From CAZSSM01 sp964609385 (lineage in GTDB: Bacteria > Planctomycetota > Planctomycetia > Isosphaerales > Isosphaeraceae): a stretch of 64,000 nt of DNA. The stretch lies in assembly GCA_964609385.1 (NCBI GenBank), contig CAZSSM010000033.1:1-64000 (forward strand). Reading direction: 5' to 3'. The position numbers and the translations under genes were made by a program. A model generated the notes under the pieces. It searched no databases and was not told where the DNA came from. It saw nothing but the letters and a program-made list of their open reading frames with translations. Numbering within the stretch: position 1 is the stretch's first letter; the number at the start of each line of letters is the position of its first letter. This document shows, one piece after another, positions 19,002 to 26,934 of this stretch.

Positions 19002-19307
19002 TCAATGCTCGGTCGAACCCGACTCCAATGCGGCTGGCACGAGGAACGCCTCCCGATTGCGTTGGGGGGCGTTCTGCATCGCTTGCTCGGTCGTGAGCAT
19101 CGGCGTCGAGGCGTCGTCGCGGAAGATGTTGCGGACATCGATTCCGTGGGCCAGTTCCTCGACGCCCTCCGTCCCCAACTCCTGGAACTGCTCGACATAA
19201 CCGACGATCGCGTTGAGTTGCTTGGTGTACTGCTCCAATTCCTCGTCGGTCAGTCGGAGCCGGGCCAAAAGCCCTACCTTGGCCACGTCATCGCGCGACA
19301 ATTGCAT
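19002..19307 (-). CDS. gatC: Aspartyl/glutamyl-tRNA(Asn/Gln) amidotransferase subunit C
   Basis: 101 residues with the ATG at 19307, preceded by GAGGT at a good distance; an in-frame start at 19367 would add 20 residues foreign to the family. Conserved GatC features are DVAKVGLLARLRLTDEELE, LNAIVGYVEQFQEL, the proline-poor belt VRNIFRDD and the C-terminal NAPQRNREAFLVP. GatC wraps around the GatA-GatB interface and stabilises the complex. It is the first gene of the cluster and is transcribed divergently from glmU. Together the three genes indicate that this organism makes Gln-tRNA and/or Asn-tRNA by the indirect route. Confidence 0.96.
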   Translation of the reverse strand: MQLSRDDVAKVGLLARLRLTDEELEQYTKQLNAIVGYVEQFQELGTEGVEELAHGIDVRNIFRDDASTPMLTTEQAMQNAPQRNREAFLVPAALESGSTEH

Positions 19308-19756
19308 GGTCGAGACCTCGAAGGAACCGGATAATGAAACGGTCGGCGATCGCTCGCAACAGTCCAAACGTCTCTAGGTCACCGATCACGGTTCAATAGC
19401 CCTCAATGGAGGTTGCGAGGGGAGCCACCGCCCCCTCAGCAGCTCAGGGAACGCTTTCTGAGAGAGGCGGACCGCAGCGACGTGGACGGCATCCGAACAG
19501 AGCAACGCGTCGGAACGGGATCCAGTTTGCCACAAGCCATCAACGGCATTCAAGTCGCCCCCCGTCGAACTCAGACCGGCCTTCACCATGCCAAGGCTTT
19601 TCGACCGACTCGATGATTGACCTGATCAGTGATGCCCCTCTACATTGCCGCTACATTGGGGGCAAGCGGGTTGGAACGAGTCTTTTCTGGCCAGGACTGC
19701 CCGCTTGATGAACCCGATACTCCTGCCCGGTTCGGCTTGCCACAAGGTGCCCGACG
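19308..19756. other. Divergent promoter region gatC / glmU
   Basis: About 450 bases without a convincing gene between two divergent genes. The only structured element I found is the repeat at 19633-19664, 92 bases before the glmU start. Promoters for both genes are expected here. Confidence 0.45.
19633..19664. promoter_or_regulatory. Direct repeats inside an inverted repeat upstream of glmU
   Basis: CTACATTG occurs at 19640-19647 and again at 19651-19658, an 11-base (one helical turn) spacing. The pair is bracketed by TGCCCC (19633-19638) and its complement GGGGCA (19659-19664). The arrangement resembles a protein-binding site or a small hairpin. It is a sequence observation only; no regulator is implied. 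Confidence 0.3.
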
Positions 19757-21022
19757 ATGCCTCTGCCTGGACCCGTCGCAATCATTTTGGCCGCCGGACA
19801 CGGCAAGCGGATGCGTTCCGAGACGGCCAAGGTCTTGCACGAACTCTGTGGTCGCCCGATGCTTCATTATGTTGTCGATGCCGTCCGAGGCGCAGGGGTT
19901 CGCTCGATCGTGGTGGTGGTTGGAGTCGGCGCCGATCAGGTTCGGGCCTCACTCGACGGGTATGACGATGTGCACTTCGCCGTACAGGAACAGCAACGCG
20001 GCACCGGTGACGCGGTCCGCTCGGCGCGTCCGGTCTTGGAGGGCTATGAAGGACCAGCCCTGGTCGTCGTCGGCGACGGCCCCTTGCTCCGGCCCGAGCC
20101 CTTGGCTGACCTGATGGCCCGACAGTCCCAAGAGCACGCCGCATGCACGCTTGGCACGGCGCGGCTTGACGATCCGACCGGCTTCGGACGAATCCTGCGC
20201 GACGGCGCTGGCCGGTTTCTTCGGATCGTCGAGCAACGCGACTGCAACGCTGAGGAGGCGGCCATCACCGAGGTCAATCCCAGTTGCTACGTCTTCACGC
20301 TCCCGAGGCTCTGGGAGATCCTGGAACGACTCAGCCCGGCAAATGCCCAGGGCGAACTTTATGTCACCGACGCCCCCTCGATGCTCCAGGCCGACGGCGA
20401 GACCGTCCTGGCCCTACCAGCCCTGCATGCCGACGACATCCTCGGTGTCAACGAGCGGAAGCATCTGGCCCAAGCGCATCTAATCATGCAACAACGCATC
20501 TGCGATCAACTCATGGAATCGGGTGTCACGATCGTCGACCCGAGGACCACCTATATTGACGGCCGCGCCGTCATCGGTCCCGACACGATCATCTACCCCT
20601 TCACGGCAATCACCGGTCCGGTCTCCATCGGCCGCGACTGTCGGGTCGGCCCGTTCGCGCATCTGCGATCCGGCACGACCTTGGAGGATGGCGTCGCCAT
20701 CGGCGCGTTCGTCGAGGTCAATCGGAGCCACGTCGGATCGGGGACTCAAGCCAAGCACCTGGCCTACCTCGGCGACGCGACCATTGGGCCCGGCGTCAAC
20801 ATCGGCGCCGGTGCCGTCACGGCCAACTTCGATGGGTACGAGAAGCATCCTACCACCATCGGGCCGAGCGCCTTCGTCGGCTCCAACACCTGCCTGATCG
20901 CTCCGGTCGAGGTGGGCCCTCATGCGACCATTGCTGCTGGCGCGGTGGTCACCAAGAACACTCAGATTCCCGAAGGACAGACCGTCCTCGGAGTCCCGGC
21001 CCGACCGAAAACTCCCTCCTGA
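19757..21022 (+). CDS. glmU: GlmU-type bifunctional UDP-GlcNAc biosynthesis protein
   Basis: 421 residues. The N-terminal uridylyltransferase domain has LAAGHGKRM (11-19) and K25, matching the nucleotide-binding loop of E. coli GlmU, plus QEQQRGTGDAV and the glycine-rich GDGPLL in place of the metal-site block. From about residue 250 the left-handed beta-helix acetyltransferase domain begins, with hexapeptide repeats, H334 in KHLAYLGDA (equivalent to the catalytic base) and GAGAVTANFDG. It would make GlcNAc-1-phosphate and then UDP-GlcNAc for cell-wall and lipid A synthesis. It is about 35 residues shorter than E. coli GlmU at the C-terminus, so acetyl-CoA binding might differ. The gene is monocistronic by context: divergent from gatC, with an intrinsic terminator 147 bases downstream. 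Confidence 0.9.
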   Translation: MPLPGPVAIILAAGHGKRMRSETAKVLHELCGRPMLHYVVDAVRGAGVRSIVVVVGVGADQVRASLDGYDDVHFAVQEQQRGTGDAVRSARPVLEGYEGPALVVVGDGPLLRPEPLADLMARQSQEHAACTLGTARLDDPTGFGRILRDGAGRFLRIVEQRDCNAEEAAITEVNPSCYVFTLPRLWEILERLSPANAQGELYVTDAPSMLQADGETVLALPALHADDILGVNERKHLAQAHLIMQQRICDQLMESGVTIVDPRTTYIDGRAVIGPDTIIYPFTAITGPVSIGRDCRVGPFAHLRSGTTLEDGVAIGAFVEVNRSHVGSGTQAKHLAYLGDATIGPGVNIGAGAVTANFDGYEKHPTTIGPSAFVGSNTCLIAPVEVGPHATIAAGAVVTKNTQIPEGQTVLGVPARPKTPS

Positions 21023-21169
21023 GACCACACCTGAACTGCCGAGTAGTCCGACCTCCCGAATCGCTCCCCACGCGCAGAAAAGCCGATCCGCAACCATCCG
21101 ATTCTTTCCATCATCGAGCTGAGTCTCAGGTCTCTCAAGGACTCTTCCCCCGATCCGCACACGACCCGG

Positions 21170-21190
21170 ACCAACAAAGTTGGTTTTTTC
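21170..21190 (+). terminator. Intrinsic terminator after glmU
   Basis: ACCAAC (21170-21175), a 3-base AAA loop, then GTTGGT (21179-21184), followed at once by a T-run. The stem is perfect but only six base pairs. The position, 147 bases past the glmU stop and before the next plus-strand gene, fits a terminator. Confidence 0.6.
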
Positions 21191-21261
21191 TTGGCGGTTT
21201 TCGACTCGGATTGCGGATCAGGGTGTGGAGTCGACGGTGATTCGACGGGACCGCTGGCGTC

Positions 21262-23247
21262 GTGCGCCGCGGCCTCTTCCAGACTGATCAGGCGAGATCG
21301 CTGGAAGTCACTCCAGGTGGGTCCGATAACCAAATCGCTTCACAGGGTGCGGACGCCTCGGAATCTTCGAGCTCCAACCTCTGGCCCGCGATCCGGACGC
21401 GTCCCGCGAGTGACTTCTCGGCGCAACCAACCGATGCACGAGTGCAACGAACGATGGCTGATCTGCCGAGAAACGGTCCCAACCCCGATGCTCGGGGAAG
21501 CGCCGAGGTCGCCGCGCGCATCAGTCCGACGAGACGCCCTGACCCGATCCTGCTGATCCCGGCCCCGACTCGGGACGGGCCTCGACCCGACCCGACCGAG
21601 ACCGATCAAGTCGCATGGTATCAGGCCCAGAGCGAATTCGTCGTCCATCTCGATGAACTGCTCCGCACTCAGGCCCGTTGCTGGCATCAGCGATGCCCCT
21701 TGCGGGGTTCGGGTCCGGCCTGGCCCTGGAACGCAATGTGTCCGAGCCGCGGAGCGCCGTCAGCGGCCATGCAATGCGTGGCCGCCCGTCGCCTCCTGTT
21801 AGCTTTGGAGGACTTGGAACGCCTCCTCGATGAGGAGGATGCCGAGCACGACGATCCGGCTGACCTCGACTATGAACCGCCCAGCCGAGGCTACCACCTG
21901 ATCGGGCATGGCTATGGCGGCACGATCCTCTGGACGATGCTCCGCCTGGCCGTTGAGACCGGCGTGGAACTCCCCAAGCTCCGGAGTTGGACGACGATCG
22001 CCGCGCCGTTCCCAATTCATCCCCCCCGCTGGCATGGTCGGTCCTTCGATCTGATCGGCCTGACCGCTGTCCTCGTTGGGCTGGTCCAGGTGGTCCGACA
22101 CAGGCTCACGTTTGGGTCGAGTCCTCCCGAATTCGATGGGTCGATCGGTTCCTCGCTGCTCCAAGCCTTTGCCTCGTGTACGACGAGCGATCGGATCTGC
22201 GTGGTCACCTGGACCAGTCTGGGCCTCTGCTGCGCGGCGATCGTGGCCATCGGCCTGGCCCAACTGGTTGAGATCCGAGGCGCCCACCGGATCGCGTCGC
22301 AGGCCTGGTCGCGCTTTGGATCACGATGGCTCGGGATCTACTCGCCAGAGGACGAGGTGCTCGACAGCCCTCGCGACTCCAACCGAGATCGAGGCCAGAG
22401 CCGAACGGTTTCGAACAGTACCCGAGCGAATCGGAACCGGTTCGGGTCCGAGGCTCGGCAAACCTCAATGTCGATCCGCATGCCAAAGGGCCTCGTGTGG
22501 GCCAAACGCTTGGCTTGCCTTGTGCAAAATGGGATCCTCGGCCAGGTTGCCCAGCTCGCGCGCACGATCCGTCACCTTCGAGGAACTCATGGCCTGCGCA
22601 ATGCTCCCCCATCTCCAAACGCTCTCCCTGAGCCCTGGGAATGCCGGGAACCGACCTTCGGTGAAACAACGATAGGACCGCCGCGTGGACCGCTCCCGGA
22701 AACTTTGCTCAAGGCGCTCCACCTCCGCGCGGTCCATCAGGCTACGGCGAGGCTCGGAGACCGACACGCGACTCAGACGAACGACGTCAGGCAGGACAAC
22801 CCGATCCATAACGGCTACATGAAGACGCGAGAGATCCGCAACCTCATCGCCTCCTGGATCTCCAAGTCGAGCCATCAGCCCCTTCGGTTCCAATCCGGTC
22901 CCATCATCTCCGAACGGAGCAGTTGGTGGCTCGACGGTAAACTCGTCCATAATCCTGGCCCGTCACGGCCATCGTTCTTGAGACCCTTAAGCTCTCCAAG
23001 GCCCATCGTCTTTATGATGGGCCTGATCCTCTTGGGATTCCTCCTGCTGACCTTCGAACGCTCACCAAACCTAAGCCGACCTGGACAACCCCCCCGAGCC
23101 CAGCGACTCGACCGACCCGACCATACCAGCGACCACAAAGACATCCGAAGGTCTGGGATCACGGACGCGGTGCTTCCCCAATCCTCCATCTGGCCGCCAG
23201 AGAAGCCCTCCCGGAAGTACGATTCAGTACGCTCCCCAACGACTTGA
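21262..23247 (+). CDS. Alpha/beta-hydrolase-like membrane protein with missing nucleophile
   Basis: 661 residues from a GTG with no clear ribosome-binding site; the ATG at 21454 is an alternative. An alpha/beta-hydrolase (lipase/esterase) layout can be followed: opening strand PDPILLIPAP (about 95), nucleophile elbow LIGHGYGGT at 213-221, acid site SPEDEV with D364 and a late histidine PIHNGYM with H516. The elbow should read GxSxG; residue 217 is glycine, so the catalytic serine is absent. Between elbow and acid lie two probable membrane helices (LIGLTAVLVGLVQVV, SLGLCCAAIVAIGLAQL), and a third is near the C-terminus (IVFMMGLILLGFLLLTF). It may be an inactive hydrolase or a binding protein. 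The arginine- and proline-rich ends look disordered. Confidence 0.6.
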   Translation: MRRGLFQTDQARSLEVTPGGSDNQIASQGADASESSSSNLWPAIRTRPASDFSAQPTDARVQRTMADLPRNGPNPDARGSAEVAARISPTRRPDPILLIPAPTRDGPRPDPTETDQVAWYQAQSEFVVHLDELLRTQARCWHQRCPLRGSGPAWPWNAMCPSRGAPSAAMQCVAARRLLLALEDLERLLDEEDAEHDDPADLDYEPPSRGYHLIGHGYGGTILWTMLRLAVETGVELPKLRSWTTIAAPFPIHPPRWHGRSFDLIGLTAVLVGLVQVVRHRLTFGSSPPEFDGSIGSSLLQAFASCTTSDRICVVTWTSLGLCCAAIVAIGLAQLVEIRGAHRIASQAWSRFGSRWLGIYSPEDEVLDSPRDSNRDRGQSRTVSNSTRANRNRFGSEARQTSMSIRMPKGLVWAKRLACLVQNGILGQVAQLARTIRHLRGTHGLRNAPPSPNALPEPWECREPTFGETTIGPPRGPLPETLLKALHLRAVHQATARLGDRHATQTNDVRQDNPIHNGYMKTREIRNLIASWISKSSHQPLRFQSGPIISERSSWWLDGKLVHNPGPSRPSFLRPLSSPRPIVFMMGLILLGFLLLTFERSPNLSRPGQPPRAQRLDRPDHTSDHKDIRRSGITDAVLPQSSIWPPEKPSRKYDSVRSPTT

Positions 23248-23414
23248 TTCGCCTGAGGCTCGCGGTCGACCCTGGCCATCCCGAACTCCCAACAGGCTGG
23301 AAGCCGAAGCCTAAACCGTGACGAATCGATTCGGCTCAGGAACGAAGCCCTCTTGGGGCGGTCCACATCCAGAAAGTTGCGAGACTCTAGATCCGCTAGA
23401 TACCAACAAACCCC

Positions 23415-23448
23415 TTGCATTTATGTTCAACATAAACGTTACATGCAA
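23415..23448. promoter_or_regulatory. Nested AT-rich palindrome, possible operator
   Basis: TTTATGTT (23420-23427), one base, then its exact complement AACATAAA (23429-23436). This core is flanked by TTGCAT (23415-23420) and the complementary ATGCAA (23443-23448). It lies about 175 bases upstream of the first lipoprotein gene. The near-zero spacer makes an RNA hairpin of the core unlikely, so a dimeric protein-binding site is the better reading. Confidence 0.45.
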
Positions 23449-23543
23449 ACATCCTAGAACCTTCCCCTCGAATCTCGAAGGAGACCGTCTCGAGAAAACC
23501 CAAACCTGACGCACATCCAGCTTAATCCGGCAACCCCACAAAG

Positions 23544-23571
23544 CCGATTCCTTCAACATCTTCGGAATCGG
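23544..23571. promoter_or_regulatory. Inverted repeat close to the lipoprotein start
   Basis: CCGATTCC (23544-23551) and its exact complement GGAATCGG (23564-23571), separated by 12 bases, 50 bases before the start codon at 23622. It could be an operator half-site pair or a hairpin in the 5' leader. There is no T-run on either strand, so it is not an intrinsic terminator. Confidence 0.35.
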
Positions 23572-23621
23572 TCGGGGCCTGGTCCTCGTCCGCCCATCCG
23601 ATCTTCCATGGAGGGAGTGCG

Positions 23622-24428
23622 ATGAGACGGATCGCGTACATCGGCCTGCTTTGCGCGGTGGTTGTTGCCTCGGGAACCGGTTGCATGTCGACGGCACTCC
23701 GACGTCAGACCAACCAAACAATCGAGACGCTCACGGATATTCAGTACCAGCAAGTTTTGAACAACATCGCCATGTATGTGACCGATCCGTCGGTCGTTCC
23801 GAACTTCGCCGTCGTCAGCACCGGCGTGGTCCAGATCAACGACCTCGGCAGCGGCGGATACCGGTTCGACAGCAATCCGTTCGGCTCCCAGACGGGGACG
23901 AACAACAACACAATCTCGCTGAGCGGGTCGCGCACAATCTCGGGTCAATGGTCGCTCGTCCCGACGACCGATCCACGGAAGCTGGAGCGGATGAAGCACG
24001 CCTACCAGCTTCTCGTCGGTTTCCACGATCCCCATGAGGACGGTGTGGGCAAGCTCGCCGAGTTTTTCGGGGACGAGTTCCCTAAGGCGATCCCGGTCGG
24101 ATGGTTCCACGTCGGATCGAAGCACGATGTGCCCAAAGAAGCCGTCCATACCGGCCGCTTCCGCGATATCTATGTCTGGGTGATGCCCGAAGGCCTACCG
24201 GGGCTGGCCCGGTTCACCCTCTCGGTCCTCGACATCGCTACAGTAGAGTCGCACGTGCCCACCGCACAGGTCACCCGAATCTATAACGGACCAGCCACCG
24301 ATACGCCCGTTCGCACCGAGGTCGTCTCGCAGGAACCACTCCCGATCGCCGGGGAAATCAACCCGTTCAAAGCCCGCGAGAAATATCATCGCGTCGACGC
24401 GCCCGGCCTGAACTTCATCCCCCAGTGA
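23622..24428 (+). CDS. Putative lipoprotein, first of a duplicated pair
   Basis: 268 residues. A basic start and hydrophobic stretch end in SGTGC, so the mature lipoprotein would begin at C21. The rest is unknown to me. Conserved blocks shared with the next gene are RRQTNQTIETLTDIQYQQVL, NFAVVSTGVVQ, SGQWSLVPTTDP, KLERMKHAYQL, FPKAIPVGWFHVG, RDIYVWVMPEGLP and ARFTLSVLDIATVESHVPT. No catalytic motif is recognisable. The predicted location is membrane-anchored, facing the periplasm. The start codon is preceded by GGAGGGAG at a good distance. It lies 52 bases before its paralogue, so the two are probably transcribed together. Confidence 0.8.
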   Translation: MRRIAYIGLLCAVVVASGTGCMSTALRRQTNQTIETLTDIQYQQVLNNIAMYVTDPSVVPNFAVVSTGVVQINDLGSGGYRFDSNPFGSQTGTNNNTISLSGSRTISGQWSLVPTTDPRKLERMKHAYQLLVGFHDPHEDGVGKLAEFFGDEFPKAIPVGWFHVGSKHDVPKEAVHTGRFRDIYVWVMPEGLPGLARFTLSVLDIATVESHVPTAQVTRIYNGPATDTPVRTEVVSQEPLPIAGEINPFKAREKYHRVDAPGLNFIPQ

Positions 24429-24480
24429 CGCCCACCAATGGCCGTCCCGACCGATCATCCCGACACGGGAGGCAGACCCG

Positions 24481-25278
24481 ATGCCAGCCGCTCGGCGCCT
24501 CGTTCCCCTGATCGTTGCGATCCTGCTGGGGACGACCGGATGCATGTCCAACACGCTCCGTCGCCATACCAATCAGACCATCGACATCGTTACGGAAATC
24601 CAGTATAAGCAAGTGCTCAACAACCTTGCCATGACCGTGAACGATCCGTCAGTCCTCCCTAGCTTCGCCGTCGTCACCTCCGGCGTCGTCCAGGCCAACC
24701 ATGAAGGCCAAGTCGGCTACGCCTTCAGTTCCAACCCCTTGGGCTTCGCTGGTCTAACGAACAACAACTCGATCTCGCTGAGCAGCTCGCGAACGACGTC
24801 CGGCCAGTGGTCGCTGGTCCCGACAACCGATCCGTGCAAACTGGAGCGGATGAAACACGCATACCAACTCATCCTCGGATACCGCGATCCGGACGACGAT
24901 AGTTTCGCCGAGCTCGCCGAGTTCTTCGAGGCGGAGTTTCCCAAGGCGATCCCGGTCGGATGGTTCCATGTCGGAACCAACCACGATCTCCCGAGACAAG
25001 CTGTCATCTGGGGCCGATATCGGGACATCTATGTTTGGGTGATGCCTGAGGGCCTCCCCAGTCTGGCCAGGTTCACCCTCTCGATCCTCGACATCGCCAC
25101 CGTTGAGTCGCATGTGCCCACTGTCAAAGTGACCCGGATCTACAACGGGCCTCCGATCGGTCCACCCGACAAGATCGTCGTTGGCTCCCAGGACGACTTG
25201 CCGATCAAGAACCAGATTGATCCCTTCCGGCCTCGAGAAAGATATCATCATGGCCGAGTCGACCGAAAGAGATACTGA
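24481..25278 (+). CDS. Putative lipoprotein, second of a duplicated pair
   Basis: 265 residues with the same layout as the preceding gene: signal peptide ending in GTTGC (lipid-bearing C21), then nearly the same order of conserved blocks (RRHTNQTIDIVTEIQYKQVL, SGQWSLVPTTDPCKLERMKH, FPKAIPVGWFHVG, DIYVWVMPEGLPSLARFTLS). By eye well over half of the aligned residues are identical, so this is a tandem duplication; the two differ most in the signal peptide, the 70-90 region and the basic C-terminus (HHGRVDRKRY). The function is unknown. The ATG is preceded by GGGAGG. It converges with the DJ-1/PfpI gene downstream. Confidence 0.8.
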   Translation: MPAARRLVPLIVAILLGTTGCMSNTLRRHTNQTIDIVTEIQYKQVLNNLAMTVNDPSVLPSFAVVTSGVVQANHEGQVGYAFSSNPLGFAGLTNNNSISLSSSRTTSGQWSLVPTTDPCKLERMKHAYQLILGYRDPDDDSFAELAEFFEAEFPKAIPVGWFHVGTNHDLPRQAVIWGRYRDIYVWVMPEGLPSLARFTLSILDIATVESHVPTVKVTRIYNGPPIGPPDKIVVGSQDDLPIKNQIDPFRPRERYHHGRVDRKRY

Positions 25279-25408
25279 TTGTTCTCCGCAGTCCCAAAGA
25301 TAACGAAAGGACCGGCAGTTCGCGATCACAGCGAGCGATCCAACGAGCCGGGACACCCCGTCGTTTGCGATGGCGGTGGCCACGGCTCGTCGAGCGGAGC
25401 GACTCGCT

Positions 25409-25978
25409 TCAGCGACCCTGGAGAATCTCGATGATCTTGCGCGCGAAGAGATGGGCGTGGTTTCCGGTCCGGCCGGTCACCAGGTCGCCGTCGACCACGA
25501 CATCCTGATCAACGTACTCGGCCCCCATGTTCATGATGTCGCCGTGCAAGTTGTTATGGCACGTGACGGGACGTCCCTTGACCAACTCCGGGCAGGGCGC
25601 AACCAGCCACATACCGTGGCAGATGATCCCCTTGAGGATCGACGGCTCGGCAAAAGCACGACGGACGAATTCCGTGGCCGGCGGCAGCTTGGCCAGGTCT
25701 TCCGTGTAGCGGAGCCGGTCCGAGACTATTCCCGAAGGGACGATGATCGCGTCGAACTGGCGAAGTTGATCGTCGTTCATCCCCTCGAACGACTCATCGC
25801 AAGAGAACGGCGCGTGGTATTCGTGCCCTTGGAAAGTGATCGATGGCTGGCCCCAGAGCCGAGTCATGAATCGGAGGTCCGCCCCCTCCTCGCGGAACCG
25901 ATAGTGGTAGTACCAAATCTCATGCTCATAGAAATCGCTCTCGATTAAGACACCGATTTTTTTGCCATCCAAGCTCAT
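25409..25978 (-). CDS. DJ-1/PfpI-family protein
   Basis: 189 residues from the ATG at 25978. The DJ-1/PfpI fold is shown by KIGVLIESDFYEHEI at the start, FDAIIVPSG and the nucleophile elbow GIICHGMW with C120-H121. Family members act as deglycases, glyoxalase III-type enzymes, peptidases or chaperones; the cysteine-histidine pair is present here, so an enzymatic role is possible. An EGADLRFMTR block fits the cytoplasmic PfpI subgroup. It starts 14 bases after the VOC gene, so they are almost certainly co-transcribed. It is the last gene of the minus-strand carbonyl-metabolism run. Confidence 0.85.
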   Translation of the reverse strand: MSLDGKKIGVLIESDFYEHEIWYYHYRFREEGADLRFMTRLWGQPSITFQGHEYHAPFSCDESFEGMNDDQLRQFDAIIVPSGIVSDRLRYTEDLAKLPPATEFVRRAFAEPSILKGIICHGMWLVAPCPELVKGRPVTCHNNLHGDIMNMGAEYVDQDVVVDGDLVTGRTGNHAHLFARKIIEILQGR

Positions 25979-25992
25979 GGTATGACCCCGAA

Positions 25993-26427
25993 TTAACTGG
26001 AGCAATCGTCCGGGTGTGCGTCACGGTAGCCTTGACTGATCTCGACGATTCGCCCGTCGGGATCAGCGATCCAGGCCGTCTTCCAGCCGGGGATGACGTC
26101 GCCGAAGTCGGCCGGGCCGAGCGTCAACCGCGCCTCGGGACCCATTTCGGCCAGTATCGCCTCGACGTCATCGACCTGGAACGCGATGTGTCGGTAGCCC
26201 GGGAATTCCGGTCCAGCTCCCGTGGCCGCCGGCTCCGGCGAGGCCCCCTTGGCTCGAAACAACTCGAGCATGACCGAGCAGGATTCCATCTTCAGGAAGA
26301 CCACCTGGTCATCGCCCTCGCCGATGACGCGTGCCCGATGGAATCCGAAGTGCGTGCGGTAGAAGGCCTCGGTCCGCGCGGGATCCGCGCAGGAAAAAGC
26401 GACATGAGAGAAGATCATCAAACGCAT
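25993..26427 (-). CDS. Glyoxalase/bleomycin-resistance (VOC) superfamily protein
   Basis: 144 residues from the ATG at 26427, preceded by GAGGA. The two beta-alpha-beta-beta-beta units of the vicinal-oxygen-chelate fold are visible: FSHVAFSCADPARTEAFYR, then YRHIAFQVDDVEAILAEMG and ADPDGRIVEISQ. All four metal-ligand positions of the glyoxalase I-type site are filled: H8, E55, H80 and E129. Lactoylglutathione lyase-like or another metal-dependent isomerase activity is therefore plausible, but the substrate is not determinable from sequence. Its neighbours (DJ-1/PfpI, YqhD-like reductase, keto-acid decarboxylase) support a role in handling reactive carbonyls. Confidence 0.85.
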   Translation of the reverse strand: MRLMIFSHVAFSCADPARTEAFYRTHFGFHRARVIGEGDDQVVFLKMESCSVMLELFRAKGASPEPAATGAGPEFPGYRHIAFQVDDVEAILAEMGPEARLTLGPADFGDVIPGWKTAWIADPDGRIVEISQGYRDAHPDDCSS

Positions 26428-26534
26428 GGCAGGTCCTCGGATCACTCGCGGGATGACCAATGCGAACCTTGAAGTGCGGCGGACCCATTCCTATGGTCGA
26501 GGTCGCCACACCTCTTCGCGGCTTCGGCCCGGAA

Positions 26535-26828
26535 TCAGACGGACTGATAGCGCCGGATGTCCATCGGGACATCGAGCAACGGCTCCATCTCGCGGTGGAG
26601 TTCAGCGGTCTGAGGCGCATCGCGGTGGCCATCGATCGCCGTATCGTTCCGCCACTCTTCCAGGCAAACGAAATCGGACGGGTTGCGCTCGTTCCGGAAG
26701 AAGTCGTACTGGATGCAACCAGGCTGATTCCGGATGTCCTCGCGAGCCCCGAGGAGGATCTGCAGCATCTGATCTTCCCGGCCGGTCTTGACACAAATAT
26801 GAGTGACGACGCGAATGGTAGAATCCAT
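26535..26828 (-). CDS. Antibiotic-biosynthesis-monooxygenase (ABM) domain protein
   Basis: 97 residues forming one ferredoxin-like ABM domain: VVTHICVKTGREDQMLQILL, the QPGCIQYDFFRNERNPSDF core and EEWRNDTAIDGHRDAPQ. YgiN-like relatives are small dimeric quinol or cofactor-free monooxygenases. No extra domain is present. It lies between the VOC gene and the Fe-ADH gene with gaps of about 107 bases on each side. A second ABM domain occurs two genes upstream, fused to another fold. Confidence 0.85.
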   Translation of the reverse strand: MDSTIRVVTHICVKTGREDQMLQILLGAREDIRNQPGCIQYDFFRNERNPSDFVCLEEWRNDTAIDGHRDAPQTAELHREMEPLLDVPMDIRRYQSV

Positions 26829-26934
26829 GGATTAAACTCGAATCTCAAAGAGATCGCCGGTCGAAAGCTGTGTCTGGAGTGTCGGGGCGTCGACCGGCCG
26901 ATCCGCCCGCGACCTTCCTCGAGTGAACCGAGAC

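Larger units (their letters stand above)
23248..23621. other. AT-rich intergenic region with palindromes
   Basis: About 370 bases between the hydrolase-like gene and the first lipoprotein gene. The middle is noticeably AT-rich compared with its surroundings and contains a nested palindrome (23415-23448) and a second inverted repeat (23544-23571). No gene is apparent. It is the expected promoter region of the lipoprotein pair. Confidence 0.5.
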
